A DNA stretch of 64,000 bases from assembly GCF_019059575.1 (NCBI RefSeq), contig NW_024881851.1:322501-386500 (forward strand). The letters are read 5' to 3'. The DNA is from Amphibalanus amphitrite. Lineage: Eukaryota; Arthropoda; Thecostraca; Balanomorpha; Balanidae. The translations under genes were made by a program, and so were the position numbers. Each line of letters begins with the position of its first letter. The stretch's first letter is position 1. The notes below the pieces were generated by a model. It saw only the letters and a list, made by a program, of their open reading frames with translations. It did not search any database and had not been told where the DNA came from. Positions 18,808 through 64,000 of this stretch are shown one piece after another.

Positions 18808-20711
18808 TAGATATACCGCTGTTCATGAAATAGGACAGGCTAGGAAAGTAAATCAGCAGTGGCTTTCGTTACATCTTTAGCCTAAAATCGTTTTAAAATC
18901 GATCGTAAACGGTTATTCGTTAAATCGTTATTAGGTCAAATTGGATACATTTAAATTACGTATCAGATTAAACTTAATGACGATTTAACGACTATCGGCT
19001 AGCGATTAACGATTTTATAACTATTTTGAACTAAGGGTTCAACAAAGACGATTGCTGCATTTCTGTACCACTGTGATTTAACCGCTGGTGATTTTGTGTC
19101 CGCTCCTTGTGTCAGCTCACAGCTGGTGATTTGTGCCTGTGATACAATCACAGTCATATAGAAGTCATTTGATAAACAGTAAACACTGCATTTTGGTGCG
19201 CGCGCACACACACACACACAAACACATTCACATACACACAAACACTCAGGCACTGCGCCGTTTTTTATTTACATCATTTTACATCGACAAGGCGTGCTTT
19301 AATTTACACTGTCGTGTTTTTGTTATCGTCAGTGTGAATGCCAACGTAAATATATGCCAGGTTGCTGTGAGCTTGATGTTTGATAGTTGTGGCGAACTCC
19401 CCACAGTTAGTAGGCTGTTCTGAAATTCCTCACGTCTGCACAGCGCCACGACATCCTTTACCCTCGGCCGTTGTCCGTATTCTTTAGTTCTCACATTCAA
19501 AGATATTAACATGATATTTATTACCACGCTTTAAAAAAGCATAAAACAGTTAGTACAGTCCGGCCGCAACAAACTCGCATTACCCTCACGAATAGAAGAG
19601 TGTGTAGCCAGCCGAACTTTGCTTGCCTCCTCTATTCAGTCTACTCACTATACAGTCACCTCGTGGTCGTCATACTTGTGCCATCTGTCCGTGCTCGGTG
19701 CGCGTCGAAGGCCGTGTAGCGGCCACTGTCCATGGAGCCGAACTGGCTTACCTCACCGTACAGGGGAGACCTGTGATGCTGTTGGTCCGCATCCTTGCTT
19801 GCCACGTACGGCGACGCGTCCAAATTTTGGAGGGAAACTGGACGCTGGACTTATTATATATCCATACGCCGTCGCATAAGAGTCTAGGGGTATATGAGAA
19901 ACTTGAGTGCATCCTACTTTGCTGAGGCGTGGACGGCGCAGCCAGCTCCTGCACCGCCTCGCCGTGCAACGGCTCATTAATCTCGTATGGATTTTAATGG
20001 ATATGATCATATGGATGGATTTTGGTAACCACTACGTCACCTGTCACATGCCATTGCCAAGTGATTGGTGTCAAGATTGTTCCGCTGATAACTCCGCTAT
20101 GACCGAATCGAATACGCTGAAGCGTGGCCTTTCGTTGGACACCCAACGGTTTATGCTTTTCTATGCATCACGGCTGGGGTGCTGCTGCATGCAGAGTTCG
20201 CTTCTATAGCTCAACAACGGTTGGACCGATTGCGCATAAATCGGGTACCTGCACTTCTGGGGACTGGTTGGAAATTCGACCCGGACAAACCAAGTCGGTT
20301 AAGAATTAAGATCTCACGTCACACTGGCGCACTACATACGTGCAGGGTCAGCTGATGCGCTCGCGTTTTTGCTGATCTAGAAGGCGTCTTACTGGCGCAC
20401 GTCGGTAATTGTGTATCACACTCGTTGATGAAACTTGTATTTATTATGAAAATACAGAGTAGGTACAGCTACCAAAATATGCGTCCGATTGCGAGGCCAT
20501 TCACACGAAGTAAAGATAAACGTTACTTTGACTTCGCAGGTATTACGTGAAAATATTTTTATCGACTAAACTTGGAATGAAATGTCCTACTGTCTTAAAT
20601 ATCGTACAAGCTGAGTAATCTTAAACTAAAGCATGCGCGGTTCTCATGAGAAATTAGCAGCTACTACAGTGTCGCCGCGCCAGCCAGTGCGGCTGCGTGG
20701 GGCAGTTCAGC
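18808..20711. other. Intergenic region between PARG and the LDLa pair
   Basis: Includes a short CA microsatellite (19206-19245) and, at 20150-20290, a segment related to the repeat at 54.8-55.2 kb (GGTTGGACCGATTGCGC). No gene is convincing. A minus-strand AATAAA at 20445-20440 could serve the LDLa gene that ends at 20712. Confidence 0.4.
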
Positions 20712-21944
20712 TCAGGCAGATAGCACAGCTCTGATACAATCCCGCTCGTCATATCCGTCCGAGCAGTTCTCTGTGCCGTCACACAGCGTCTCCACCGGCA
20801 GACAGCGGCCGTCGCAGCGGTACTCGCCGGTCGTACACTGCTCCGTCCGCGAACAGCCGTACTCCTCCGACTCGTCCGAGTTATCGGCGCAGTCCTTACG
20901 ACCGTCACACGCGTAACACGAGTCTATACAGCGGGGCTCGCCGCTCAGGCACTGGAACTGATCCGTACGACAGCCGATCACAGGGACGGGCGACGGCGGT
21001 GGCCTTGGGGTGGTGGTTGTGGTGGTCGATGGTCGACATCCCCACTCATCGGAGCCGTCCGAACAGTCCCAGCGTCCGTCGCAGCGGAGCCGATTGTCCA
21101 CGCACCGGTCGTCGCAGCGGAACTCGTAATAGAAGCACGGACGTGGTGTGGTGGTGGGAGGTTCGCAGCCCCATTCGTCCCACGCGTCCGAGCAGTCGAC
21201 CCGGCCGTCGCAGCGACGGCTGTTGTCCATGCACTGGCCGTCACAGAGGAACTCGTAGTACGTGCAGGGTCGAGGAGTGGTCGTCGTCGTGGTTGTGGTC
21301 GTCGTGCAGAATCTCTCGTCGTACCCATCAGAACAGTCCCAGCGTCCGTCGCAGCGATGCCGTATGTCGAAACACCGGTCGTCACAGCGGAACTCGTAGT
21401 ACGTACAGGGCCGCGGAGTGGTTGTGGTAGTGGTTGTGGTGCATCCCCACTCGTCGGAGCCGTCCGAACAATCCCAGCGTCCGTCGCAGCGGAGTCGATC
21501 GTCCACGCAGCGGCCATCACAGCGGAACTCGTAGTACGTGCAAGGCCGCGGAGTGGTTGTGGTCGTGGTTGTGGTCGTGGTGACGGGCCTACAGCCGAGC
21601 TCGTCCGTGCCGCTGGGGCAGTCGGCTCTGCCGTCACAGAGCTGGCGGTTGTCCAGGCAGCGGCCGTCACAGCGGAAGCGGCCGTCGCCGCAGCGCTCGG
21701 CGCAGCCGTGCGCCTCCGTCTCGTCACTGCCGTCCGGACAGTCGGCGCGCGTGTCGCACGTGTAGCAGTCCTCGATACAGGTGCCGTCCAGACAGCGGAA
21801 CTCGCCCGGGCCGCAGCCGAGACCGCCGACTGCTTGGCGAGCTCTTCGGCTCGGAGGATGTTCTGAGCCGTCCTGCACAGCCACTCTTCCGAGAGCAGGC
21901 ACACTGACGGCTAGCAGCAGAGCCGTCAGCAGGTGCACTCTCAT
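20712..21944 (-). CDS. Secreted protein with eight LDL-receptor class A modules
   Basis: A single uninterrupted exon of 410 codons. The ATG at 21944 is chosen because MRVHLLTALLLAVSVPALG is a clear signal peptide and the same start is conserved in the paralogue at 23904. A basic SRRAR stretch follows and may be a furin-type cleavage site. Then come eight six-cysteine LDLa modules, most ending in the calcium-binding acidic motif DCSDGSDEWGC, separated by poly-Thr/Pro linkers suited to O-glycosylation. There is no transmembrane segment and no EGF or beta-propeller domain, so it is not an LDL receptor. Modules 3-6 are near-identical, pointing to recent internal duplication or gene conversion. 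Role unknown; ligand binding or extracellular matrix is plausible. Confidence 0.9.
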   Translation of the reverse strand: MRVHLLTALLLAVSVPALGRVAVQDGSEHPPSRRARQAVGGLGCGPGEFRCLDGTCIEDCYTCDTRADCPDGSDETEAHGCAERCGDGRFRCDGRCLDNRQLCDGRADCPSGTDELGCRPVTTTTTTTTTTPRPCTYYEFRCDGRCVDDRLRCDGRWDCSDGSDEWGCTTTTTTTTPRPCTYYEFRCDDRCFDIRHRCDGRWDCSDGYDERFCTTTTTTTTTTPRPCTYYEFLCDGQCMDNSRRCDGRVDCSDAWDEWGCEPPTTTPRPCFYYEFRCDDRCVDNRLRCDGRWDCSDGSDEWGCRPSTTTTTTPRPPPSPVPVIGCRTDQFQCLSGEPRCIDSCYACDGRKDCADNSDESEEYGCSRTEQCTTGEYRCDGRCLPVETLCDGTENCSDGYDERDCIRAVLSA

Positions 21945-22375
21945 GGTCGCCACCTTTGTAGCAGTACCTTAGTAAACTGACTTCGGAACTCGGATCACGT
22001 CCGCTTTTGTCGTTTTGCCGCAGCGCGCGCACCAGGCGCCGGCTCTCTCAGCCCTGCTGCGCCGTCCGTCTCTCGCATCACACTGAGTCCGCCGCTCATT
22101 TTTGAAATAGGCGACACCTCTGTTCTGCCAGCTGCGCCATATCTGCGTCTTGTGCGACTGTGAGTCAATAAACACCCGTCGTCACTCGCCATCCCCGCAT
22201 AAACGAAGCGACTGGTCAGCGGCCGGTGGCGTTCGTCACCAATTGCCGCCCTCCCACGAGGTGGGGTGTCGTGCTTGCGTGATGCGGTGATGGAGTGGAG
22301 CGCATGTGACGGGCATGTTTGTCACAATGGCATACCGCGAACGCACCTGCAACGTCCGAGTGCCTTGTTTTTGCT

Positions 22376-23545
22376 CGAGGGCGCCGTGCTGGCGTGGGGG
22401 GGGGGGGCGTTCTTACGCCCCCGTCAGGTTTTTCACAATATATCAAAAACTTTAGAACACTTGTTCATACATCTTTTCTGCACATGTTGTGAAAATTTCA
22501 GACCCGGGTCGTTCAAGGTCAGGTTACCAGGTCACGTTAAGTGACTTTACCTCACAAACAGTTCCAATGCTCGCTATAGTTACACCGACTGAATGATCGC
22601 TTTGAAACTTTTAGCGATTGATCAGAGTAATTGTATTTATGAAATGTATAGGTATCCCGGAATTTTGATATATGCGGCCTAAGGTCTTGTCAATTTCTCT
22701 ATCTTTCCACGTCAATGGGAGAAAATTGAAATGCGCTTCTTGTGGATGAACGTCATTCTAAACACTCTCAAACAACACCTGTTTATGGGTAAACATGACA
22801 CACTGAATAAAACAATTGCATCTATGACCCCTCTTTGTGCCCCTGAGGTCATCTCAGGTCATGAAAGGCCCCCAACAGTTTTTTTTTTTGCATTAACTTT
22901 TGTTAGCCAGATGCTAGAGCGGTGAAAACGCCTAAGATGTGTTCAGCTCGACGATACGGATCGACTGATATACAACATGACCTTTTCCGGTCAGATCATG
23001 ACCTTGACCTGGGGTCAAATTTTCAAAATAACCTTTCAAAGTCAACTTAGTCCATTCGACGCGTCTTGACGAGAGGAGCACAATGCTGGCAAAAGTAATG
23101 TCGTGCATCTCTGGAATCAATAGTTATTACATAAAAACATTTTTCGTAAAAGCGCCTGTTTTTAGTTTTTGCCCTCTGAGGGCTAAACTGTTGACCTGAG
23201 GTCAAATCTGAGGGCAGGCTAGCGAAAGAACGCTGAAGGAACCATCGAATGCGCTTTTTCGCGGCGCTCTAGCTCTATTGGTTGCCAGGTTTTGCGCCAG
23301 GTTTTCGAAAATTGTTGAAATAGGTAAAATTTGACCTTTGGTGACCTTTAATAGCCTGACCTTTGACCTTACATAAAAATGACTGAGTATTTCCGTCATT
23401 ATTTTTAACGCTCTTTCGAATGCCGTTTACCGCGTGTCGCTACGTGGCCCAGGACCCGAGCTAGACGGGGGACGTTAAAATGCCCCACCCCCACCCCCAG
23501 CACGACACGGAAAACTCAAGACATCAGCTAGGCGTTGGTTCTAGG
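22376..23545 (+). mobile_element. piggyBac-like element, copy 5 (degraded ends)
   Basis: Starts near GGCGCCGTGCTGGCG with a G-run hairpin (22396-22425), proceeds through the same ordered phrases as copy 1 (AGACCCGGGTCGTTCAAGG, ACGATACGGATCGACTG, CTACGTGGCCCAGGA), and ends near GGCGTTGGTTC at 23530. TTAA ends are eroded. It sits between the divergent LDLa genes. Number 4 is left unused for the degenerate repeat inside copy 3. Confidence 0.65.
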
Positions 23546-23903
23546 AAAAGCTGTTCTAGAGATTGCATCGAAGGGATAAGTGTATAGTCGATGCAATGGC
23601 TACACCTCGGTAGACGTCAGGGGTTAAAAAACGTCCTGTCAAGGCTCTCGGGTGGTCTGGTCATGTGCGGCCGTCGCCGGTCGCTAGGTTCGCTGACACG
23701 TCTGGATGAGCGATTGCCGGGCCGGGCGGTGCGTCTGTCGTGGCCGCCGTTTGACTCAGTCGGCCGACGGCGGCCTCCCGGCACGGCCACCAGAACCACC
23801 GGGCTGCCGATACCGTCCAGTTTCACACCGGCAGAGAAGAAAAAGACTGAGTGAGAACGTGAAAAAGATAGAAAAGGGGAGACACAGAACAACCGTAGCG
23901 ACC

Positions 23904-25265
23904 ATGAGAGTGCACCTGCTGACGGCTCTGCTGCTAGCCGTCAGTGTGCCTGCTCTCGGAAGAGTGGCTGTGCAGGACGGCTCGGACCATCCTCCGAGCC
24001 GAAGAGCGCGCCAAGCAGTCGGCGGTCTCGGCTGCGGCCCGGGCGAGTTCCGCTGTCTGGACGGCACCTGTATCGAGGACTGCTACACGTGCGACACGCG
24101 CGCCGACTGTCCGGACGGCAGTGACGAGACGGAGGCGCACGGCTGCGCCGAGCGCTGCGGCGACGGCCGCTTCCGCTGTGACGGCCGCTGCCTGGACAAC
24201 CGCCAGCTCTGTGACGGCAGAGCCGACTGCCCCAGCGGCACGGACGAGAGGTTTTGCCCCACGACGACCACAACCACTCCGCGGCCCTGTACGTACTACG
24301 AATTTCGTTGCGATGGCCGGTGCTTCGATCTGAACCGTCGCTGCGACGGGCGCTGGGATTGTTCGGACGGTTCTGACGAGCGGGGATGCACCACAACCAC
24401 TACCACAACCACTCCGCGGCCCTGTACGTACTACGAATTTCGCTGTGATGGCCGGTGCTTCGATCTGAACCGTCGCTGCGACGGGCGATGGGATTGTTCG
24501 GACGGTTCTGACGAGTGGGGATGCACCACAACCACTACCACAACCACTCCGCGGCCCTGTACGTACTACGAATTCCGCTGTGATGGCCGGTGCATGGACA
24601 ATCGGCTTCGCTGCGACGGGCGTTGGGATTGTTCGGATGGTTCTGACGAGTGGGGATGCACCACAACCACTACAACCACTACGCCCCGTCCGCCCCCGCC
24701 GCCCCCGCCCGGATGTCGCCGGGATGAGTTCAGGTGTATAGAGGACGGCCGCTGCATTCCTTACTGCTACAGGTGTGATGGCGGGGTGGAGTGTGTGGAC
24801 GGTAGTGACGAGATAGACTGCCCGGGACAAACGACGACGCCACGTCCGTGCTTCTATTACGAGTTCCGCTGCGACGACCGGTGCGTGGACAATCGGCTCC
24901 GCTGCGACGGACGCTGGGACTGTTCGGACGGCTCCGATGAGTGGGGATGCACCACAACCACGACCACTACCCCCCGGCCGCCACCGCCGCCGCCTCCTCC
25001 TGGCTGCCGCACGGACCAGTTCGAGTGCCTGAGCGGTGAGCCCCGCTGTATAGACTCGTGTTACGCGTGTGACGGCCGTAAGGACTGCGCCGATAACTCG
25101 GACGAGTCGGAGGAGTACGGCTGTTCGCGGACGGAGCAGTGTACGACCGGCGAGTACAGCTGCGACGGCCGCTGTCTGCCGGTGGAGACGCTGTGTGACG
25201 GCGTTCCTCACTGCTCGGACGGACATGACGAGAGGAACTGTATCAGAGGTGTGCTGGTTGCCTGA
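23904..25265 (+). CDS. Secreted protein with nine LDL-receptor class A modules
   Basis: A single exon of 453 codons plus stop. The start at 23904 (GACCATGAG) gives the same signal peptide as the minus-strand paralogue, followed by SRRARQAVGG and nine LDLa modules. Compared with the paralogue it has one extra module (CRRDEFRCIEDGRCIPYCYR) and two Pro-rich linkers (PRPPPPPPP). Modules keep the six cysteines and the calcium-binding DxSDE pattern. The first 150 residues and the last module are almost identical to the paralogue and even the bases after the stop (TGAGCTGAACTGCC) match, so the duplication is recent or maintained by conversion. Upstream in-frame Met codons exist from 23706, but they lack a signal peptide. 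Confidence 0.9.
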   Translation: MRVHLLTALLLAVSVPALGRVAVQDGSDHPPSRRARQAVGGLGCGPGEFRCLDGTCIEDCYTCDTRADCPDGSDETEAHGCAERCGDGRFRCDGRCLDNRQLCDGRADCPSGTDERFCPTTTTTTPRPCTYYEFRCDGRCFDLNRRCDGRWDCSDGSDERGCTTTTTTTTPRPCTYYEFRCDGRCFDLNRRCDGRWDCSDGSDEWGCTTTTTTTTPRPCTYYEFRCDGRCMDNRLRCDGRWDCSDGSDEWGCTTTTTTTTPRPPPPPPPGCRRDEFRCIEDGRCIPYCYRCDGGVECVDGSDEIDCPGQTTTPRPCFYYEFRCDDRCVDNRLRCDGRWDCSDGSDEWGCTTTTTTTPRPPPPPPPPGCRTDQFECLSGEPRCIDSCYACDGRKDCADNSDESEEYGCSRTEQCTTGEYSCDGRCLPVETLCDGVPHCSDGHDERNCIRGVLVA

Positions 25266-25900
25266 GCTGAACTGCCGGATGCGGCGGCTTCGGAATGCCA
25301 GCAGAATAGAAAAGTACCTTCTTTTATAGGTAGTGCCAAGTTCAACATAACTACATATATTGCAAGAGAGCTGCCACACCAATCAATGTTCCTTTGGGAA
25401 TCGGCCTCTCTTTCGTTGGCCGGTACAACATCAAATAGATAATATACAACGTTATTTCACGATTTGTAGAGGGGAGCGTCGCCTATAAAGTTCATGCACC
25501 GGTCGAATCATTCCTATGGCAAAGATTATAGCATTAACTTGTATCGAATAATGCATGCTTCTATATCTAGATGTAATGAATGAATACAAAGATACGTTTC
25601 GAATGACATGCATGGTTGTCGAATGCGGCCGGCGGGGGAGGGGGACGCGTCCCCACTGTCGAGGAATCCGGGGGACGTCCCCGACTCCCCTCGGCAACCG
25701 CGTGTGTTCTTTATTTTATATTTATACAGGCACCTGGCCTTATATTACATACGCATGGGTACGTTACAACTTTACGCCCAGCGAGGAAAATTGGTTTGGA
25801 CCGCATCTGGTTTGACTATGGTCTATGGTTAGCTCCTGCACTTACTCCGGCCGAAGTACGGGCAAGGTCTGATCCTTAACGAAAAAGGTGGGAGGGGAAT

Positions 25901-25927
25901 GGTTAGGTTAGGTTAGGTTAGATTAGG
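25901..25927 (+). repeat. Short interstitial TTAGG run
   Basis: Four GGTTA units followed by GATTAGG. TTAGG is the common arthropod telomere repeat. Too short to mean a telomere or fusion point. Confidence 0.7.
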
Positions 25928-27399
25928 CTCGCGTTATCCCTGGTGGCCCTTTTCCCTCTTTCCCGATAATCGAGGCCCCGAGTCTTCCATGATTGGCTAT
26001 TCCTTCCATCAGCATCCTCCTTGCGTAGATCGTGATGCATGATAATAATTGATACATATTTAGCGTTTTCTTGCACGCAAAGAAGCGTAATTTATGATAC
26101 ACGCGTTGTATTCTGCACATATGCGCCAAGAACTGACATGTGTGTACTTAACTGCGCGTCAAGGCGGGTTGGCATTAGAAGAAGAACTACAAAGTTGCCC
26201 CCGTATGGTTACCAAGGACTTACCACCAGGCGGCTCTGCAGTCGGGGAGATCAATAAGGCATGTGGGAGGATATGGAATAGGTGCAAAATATGGTTTATA
26301 TAGCCTTGCAAAATATGTACACAGAAGTGGTGTGGGGGCGTGTTAATAGCATTGATATTGCCCAATTTTACGGACCATCTAATTGTGGCCCAATGTAGAT
26401 ATGAAATAAGGTAAGGAAAGAAGAAGAACATGTTGAAGTCAATAATTCATGTGATATCAAACTGAAGGATATTTACTCACCTCTCCTTTGCTGTTGCCTG
26501 TGCTCACACAATTAAAACCATATATGGCCTTGATTAAAACCCACAGAGAGATAGGCTAGGCACAACGCATGATCACTCAACGGTGGGTGATGTTGAAAAC
26601 TTGAAAATGCACTTTTTGCATTTGTCTTGTTTTTTATTTAGGGCTGTTGATTGCCAATTTTTGTCGTAGGCAAGTTTCCGATTTGCACTGGCACACAATA
26701 TTGATATTTGAGACTCCTGAAGGGGATGGTCTGCAGTTGGTTGGAGCAGCCCAAGAGCAGCCGCAGCTATAGTACTATTTTTTCAGCCTGTATGATTGCT
26801 ATAGGTACTATAACAAGCAAGGCAGGAGTTGAGCTATTGCAATGAAAAGAGCTGAAAGAAAAAATCAAGACTAAGAAGAAGTTTTCAGCTGGACTGTGTT
26901 ACATGTATGGAGGTTTCATGTGGGCTTTTCATTAGAGCGCTTCAAGTGATTATAGGCAGGCTTAAAATTGCAATATAGTTAAAATCAGCTGCAGCCTCAC
27001 ACATTGCCCTAGGTTCCTATGGGTTCTCAACCAACTTATCAGCTGAGGGCATATAACGCCGCAGCAACCAGCAATTGGCAAAATACCACAGTAACTGCTG
27101 GGTTAATACCTAGCCTATGATAATGCTGACATAACAGAAAACAAATACCTAACAGTATCAGTACCTACAGAACAGCACAACTTGCACCTCTCAGGCCCTG
27201 CCCCAACGGCCCAGCTGCTGTTGCCCACAGGCACCTGGTCACTGCCCCCTTCAGGCTGGGAGACTGTCCCACTGAGTGCTGTGGGAGAGTCAGAGACTGC
27301 TGTCCCACTGGACTCCACTGTGTGGCACCAGCACAGTGCAAAGCCAGACCACAAGGCACAAGGTTATTATTTGCTGCTTCAATCTGTTTCTTCTTGCAG

Positions 27400-27470
27400 C
27401 CATCACAGGATATGAACCCAAGCTCTTGCCACATGTTGGCTGGCTCAGAGGGTGAATGCTCCACCATGGA
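27400..27470 (-). repeat. Possible tRNA-derived SINE head
   Basis: Minus strand contains TGGTGGAGCATTCACCCTC (A-box-like) and GGGTTCATATCC (B-box-like) at suitable spacing. No tail or second copy confirmed. Confidence 0.3.
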
Positions 27471-27874
27471 CTACTGAAGCAGACTCAAGGTAGGAACTGA
27501 AGCTTAAAAGTGTCACAAAAGAGGCAAGGAAAATTATTTTGGCAGAAAGACTGATATGATCTCTCAGTTGGCACAGGACACAATAGAGAGCCTTAAGCAT
27601 AAAGCTTCTTATCAGAGTGGTCTCTTGCATTGCCTCTTGCAAGGTATACCTACAATGTTGAAGCCATGTCCTTTTGCCATTATGTCTCACTAGAAGTTCT
27701 GTACCTATTTCACAACTTTTTTTAGAAAGCTTCTCATAATACCAGAGACTTTGTTCCAAAATGAGCCTGAGGAGGTATTAGGAGGTTGTGACTGACCCTA
27801 ACTCTAAGAGGATAAATTCAATTGTCCTTTTGAACCCCTCTTTTGGTTCCTGTACCTTGTCCTACCCTCTCCCA

Positions 27875-28792
27875 TTAATTGGTGTTTTGCCAGCCGCGAT
27901 CGTATAAAGAGGGGGGAGGTCCGTTGGACCCTCCCCTTGGCCCTTGCCGTTTGCCCCCTGATCGAGCTAGAGCTTCGTAGAAAAAGCGAGCGTGTTGCCC
28001 GTGACGAGAGGAATCCGATGATACCCATTTTTAAGGTCCTATGTCATTGCTTGACCTTCCAGGTCAGGTCAATGACCCAAAAATCAGGAAAATTGGGACC
28101 TATTAGAACGTCGTAAAGTGTGGCTGCTTTGCTTTTTTCGGGGTGCTGATCACGAATATCATGTTGGTTTTGATCTTAGATGATATCTTCATGCATTTAT
28201 GCACGGTCGAGTCAGGTCAATTCAGGTCACCAGTAGGGGTCCTGCCGGGAATTCGTGGTAGGTGTCAACCGCCTATGACAGCTTCGTAACATGTTATGAA
28301 GGCACCACAGTTCGTAACTGCTTCGTAAATGTTCAAATGGCTGCTAAATTCGAATTCAGTCCCAAAACTATTCTAGAAACATGTAAAACTCGAAAAAGTG
28401 AACCGAGGTCATCAAAAGTCAATGACCTGACCTGACCTTCAGGTAACCTTGACATACACTCTTATGCATGGGACCAACATCGTATCACATGTTTGAACGC
28501 TTGAAACTACGAAAAGACTGCAAACGCGCGGCTAATGCGATCCGACATACGCCGAATCGCGATTCCGGCCAAACATGGTCTCGAGGATAGTTCACAGTCA
28601 CAGGTCAAAGGTCATTTGGGTCAGGTCATGAAATTTTTAGGGTAGGTGTAAAATTGATTAACTCGGGGGTACTGAAAGTTTCGTCGCGATCGGCTGCTTT
28701 TTACGCGAGCTATTTGCGAAAAACCTAGGGTGATGGGGGGTCCGTTCGACCCCCCCCCCCCCCGCCCCATACGGGCGACTGGCGAGGGTTAA
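27875..28792 (-). mobile_element. TTAA-flanked element, GGCGAGGG subfamily, at the 5' side of CASK
   Basis: The right end is GGCGAGGG followed by TTAA (28789-28792); the left end is weaker, with TTAA at 27875-27878. It has inward G-run hairpins (27910-27945 and 28735-28765) and many AGGTCA/TGACCT motifs. CCCTCGCC ends differ from the CCCGCGCC family but the plan is the same. It ends 75 bp before the likely first CASK exon in the window. Confidence 0.6.
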
Positions 28793-28936
28793 TGCTCATG
28801 ATGATGGAGCCTAAGTAATCTGCTGCATCCTTAGGTAGCTGATCCCCAGACTGATGTCTTTTTCAGTGGAGGCAGAGAGCTACCCTCTGGCTGCGGCTAC
28901 TGGCTCACTGTCACCAGGGGGTGACGGTGGTGCAGC

Positions 28937-62580
<33,644 letters not shown>

Positions 62581-64000
62581 GTAATCGACCCTTACGAGCT
62601 GTACCCCTGTTTGCGCGAGGCGCGCCGCGCGCCTCCCCTCGACTAGTCGGCCTGCCGGGGCTGCGCGCGCGCGCGCCTTCCTGTCTGCCCGTCTGTGCCT
62701 GCTGCTGGGTCCTGGTGCGCGCTGCCTGCTTTCCGGCTCTGCACTGAGCTTTACTTGTGCCAAACATAAATCACATTTATTTAACCCGCGCCCTAGGTGA
62801 CCTGTGGACTCTGAAATCCCCCCCCCCCCCCCCTAACGATGAAAATTGCCTTCACAACCAAAGAGACCTCCTGGTGATACCTGAATGTGGATATCGTTTG
62901 TTAATGACACATCTTTGTAGTAAACATTTAAAAGCCTACAAAAAGGTTACGGGTTCTATTCGGAATAACGAGCAAGCCGTCTTAGGTCGTACAAGAGTAG
63001 GCAAAAATAGAGACACATTCAATTGAACGATTTTGTGCTATTTATGAAGGTCTCTTAGAGATACATTTAGCATAATTGGCATTGGTTAATATCAGGCGTA
63101 TGTCGTTGATGTCAAAAAGAATACCTACCATGCAATGAGACGAGGGTTGCACCTATGAGATTCCTGGCTGAGAGGGTCTGCGGTTGCAAGGATTAGCTAC
63201 GGCTAGTTGAAGTCCGTTAGAGGGGTGAACCGAACCGTATTAGGCTTTGATGAGCTCGCTAAACTTGAGAACCCAGATTCCCCAATTACCCCTGGATCAC
63301 CCCGTTGGACGGAAGGGGTTCGGCCCTGCGCAAAACAAGTTTTATGTAGCTTGGGCTCCGGCTCTGTCAATTCATTTACTGAGAACTTAAAGTAGGATTT
63401 ATAAAAAAGAATATACCTTAATCATTTGATAAGCAATTGGGAAGGGAATGACTCTCGCCTTGCACATCTCGCGGCTTTTGTTTGATGATAATTCCCTGAA
63501 ATATTTGCTTCTGCACAGTGCAGCGGCGTGAATTTAAACGAGGCAACTGAAACGCCATTGTGATGATTTGATTTCATGCTTCTGTGTGGTGGTCTCTGAG
63601 TTTTTGTGCTCAAAGGGAGTGCGGAAATGAAGCGTGACATGAGTGAATCGCAAGTGCGTTTTGGACGATTTTTCTATGGCTTGCAGTCGCTTTGCGTATT
63701 AGGCATGAATGACTTCAGTTAAGTAGGCTCATGAACGGACACTTCAAATGGTTGTGCATCGATGGAATTGTCTCGACAAGACTAAGATGCCAAATATTTC
63801 CTTCCGTATTGGACCTTTCTGTCTCAAAATTATTGCAAAAACCCCGTGGCGACCTCCGGTGACATCAGATGACCTCAAATGCACGGTAAAATTTTACCTG
63901 TGAATAGTTACACTTGCTTTTATGATATAAACATTATGTATTATCGATTTTTTGGCGAAACGTGATGTAGCATATGTCCTGTTGAGTAACAACCTAGTCC
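62581..64000. other. CASK intron running off the window
   Basis: Contains a partial TTAA-family left end (TTAACCCGCGCC at 62781, then a C-run at 62819-62833). No SH3 or guanylate-kinase exon is seen. Confidence 0.45.

Larger units (their letters stand above)
25266..27874. other. Intergenic region
   Basis: No gene recognised. Holds four TTAGG units at 25901-25927 and a possible tRNA-derived repeat at about 27405-27470 on the minus strand. Confidence 0.35.

Noticed and set aside
23934-25382. 482-codon minus-strand frame over the LDLa gene
   Set aside because: Antisense shadow of the repeated LDLa modules; no domain of its own.
25901-25927. Telomere or chromosome-fusion scar
   Set aside because: Only four TTAGG units, with ordinary sequence on both sides.

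Overview
The window is nuclear DNA from an animal, most likely an arthropod and quite possibly a crustacean. Coding exons are short, GC-rich and joined by GT-AG introns, while introns and intergenic DNA are packed with DNA transposons, MITEs and one LINE remnant. A short TTAGG run (the arthropod telomere motif) and a CASK locus with candidate internal first exons, as in insects, fit this. I cannot name the species from sequence alone.

Layout. (1) 1-10.6 kb: a mobile-element graveyard. A minus-strand LINE remnant (RNase H part) is broken up by a TTAA-flanked piggyBac-like element, a non-autonomous hAT element with an 8-bp target duplication, and apparently a long-TIR element with 11-bp flanking repeats whose TIRs hold tRNA-like sequences. 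Two more piggyBac-like copies follow. (2) 10.7-18.8 kb, plus strand: ten exons encoding the catalytic domain and C-terminal tail of PARG, poly(ADP-ribose) glycohydrolase; the 5' part of the gene lies outside the window or is not recognised. (3) 20.7-25.3 kb: two intronless, divergently transcribed paralogues encoding secreted proteins made of 8 and 9 LDL-receptor class A modules joined by Thr/Pro linkers. (4) 28.9-62.6 kb, plus strand: at least thirteen exons of CASK, the MAGUK scaffold, covering the CaMK-like kinase, both L27 domains and the PDZ domain; SH3 and guanylate-kinase exons would lie to the right.

Two open exons inside CASK (36840-37079 and 42250-43230) end in phase-0 splice donors that match the phase-0 acceptors of the downstream exons. 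They are candidate alternative first exons for kinase-less isoforms, comparable in plan to the short CASK isoform known in Drosophila. PARG and CASK each carry a tandem array whose repeat unit spans a splice junction: about nine diverged copies of a 5' splice site after PARG exon 5 in this window, and about nine copies of a 3' splice site before CASK exon 10.

The dominant mobile family is TTAA-flanked with CCCGCGCC/GGCGCGGG ends, about 1.0-1.2 kb, non-coding, with subterminal G-run/C-run hairpins and an interior full of AGGTCA/TGACCT, the nuclear-receptor half-site. Other structures include a roughly 1.15-kb palindrome, several MITEs nested in larger elements, and a GATC-rich hAT MITE. No retrovirus-like or Polinton-like element, rRNA gene, convincing functional tRNA gene or CRISPR array was seen. 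All calls are by eye; no alignment was run.
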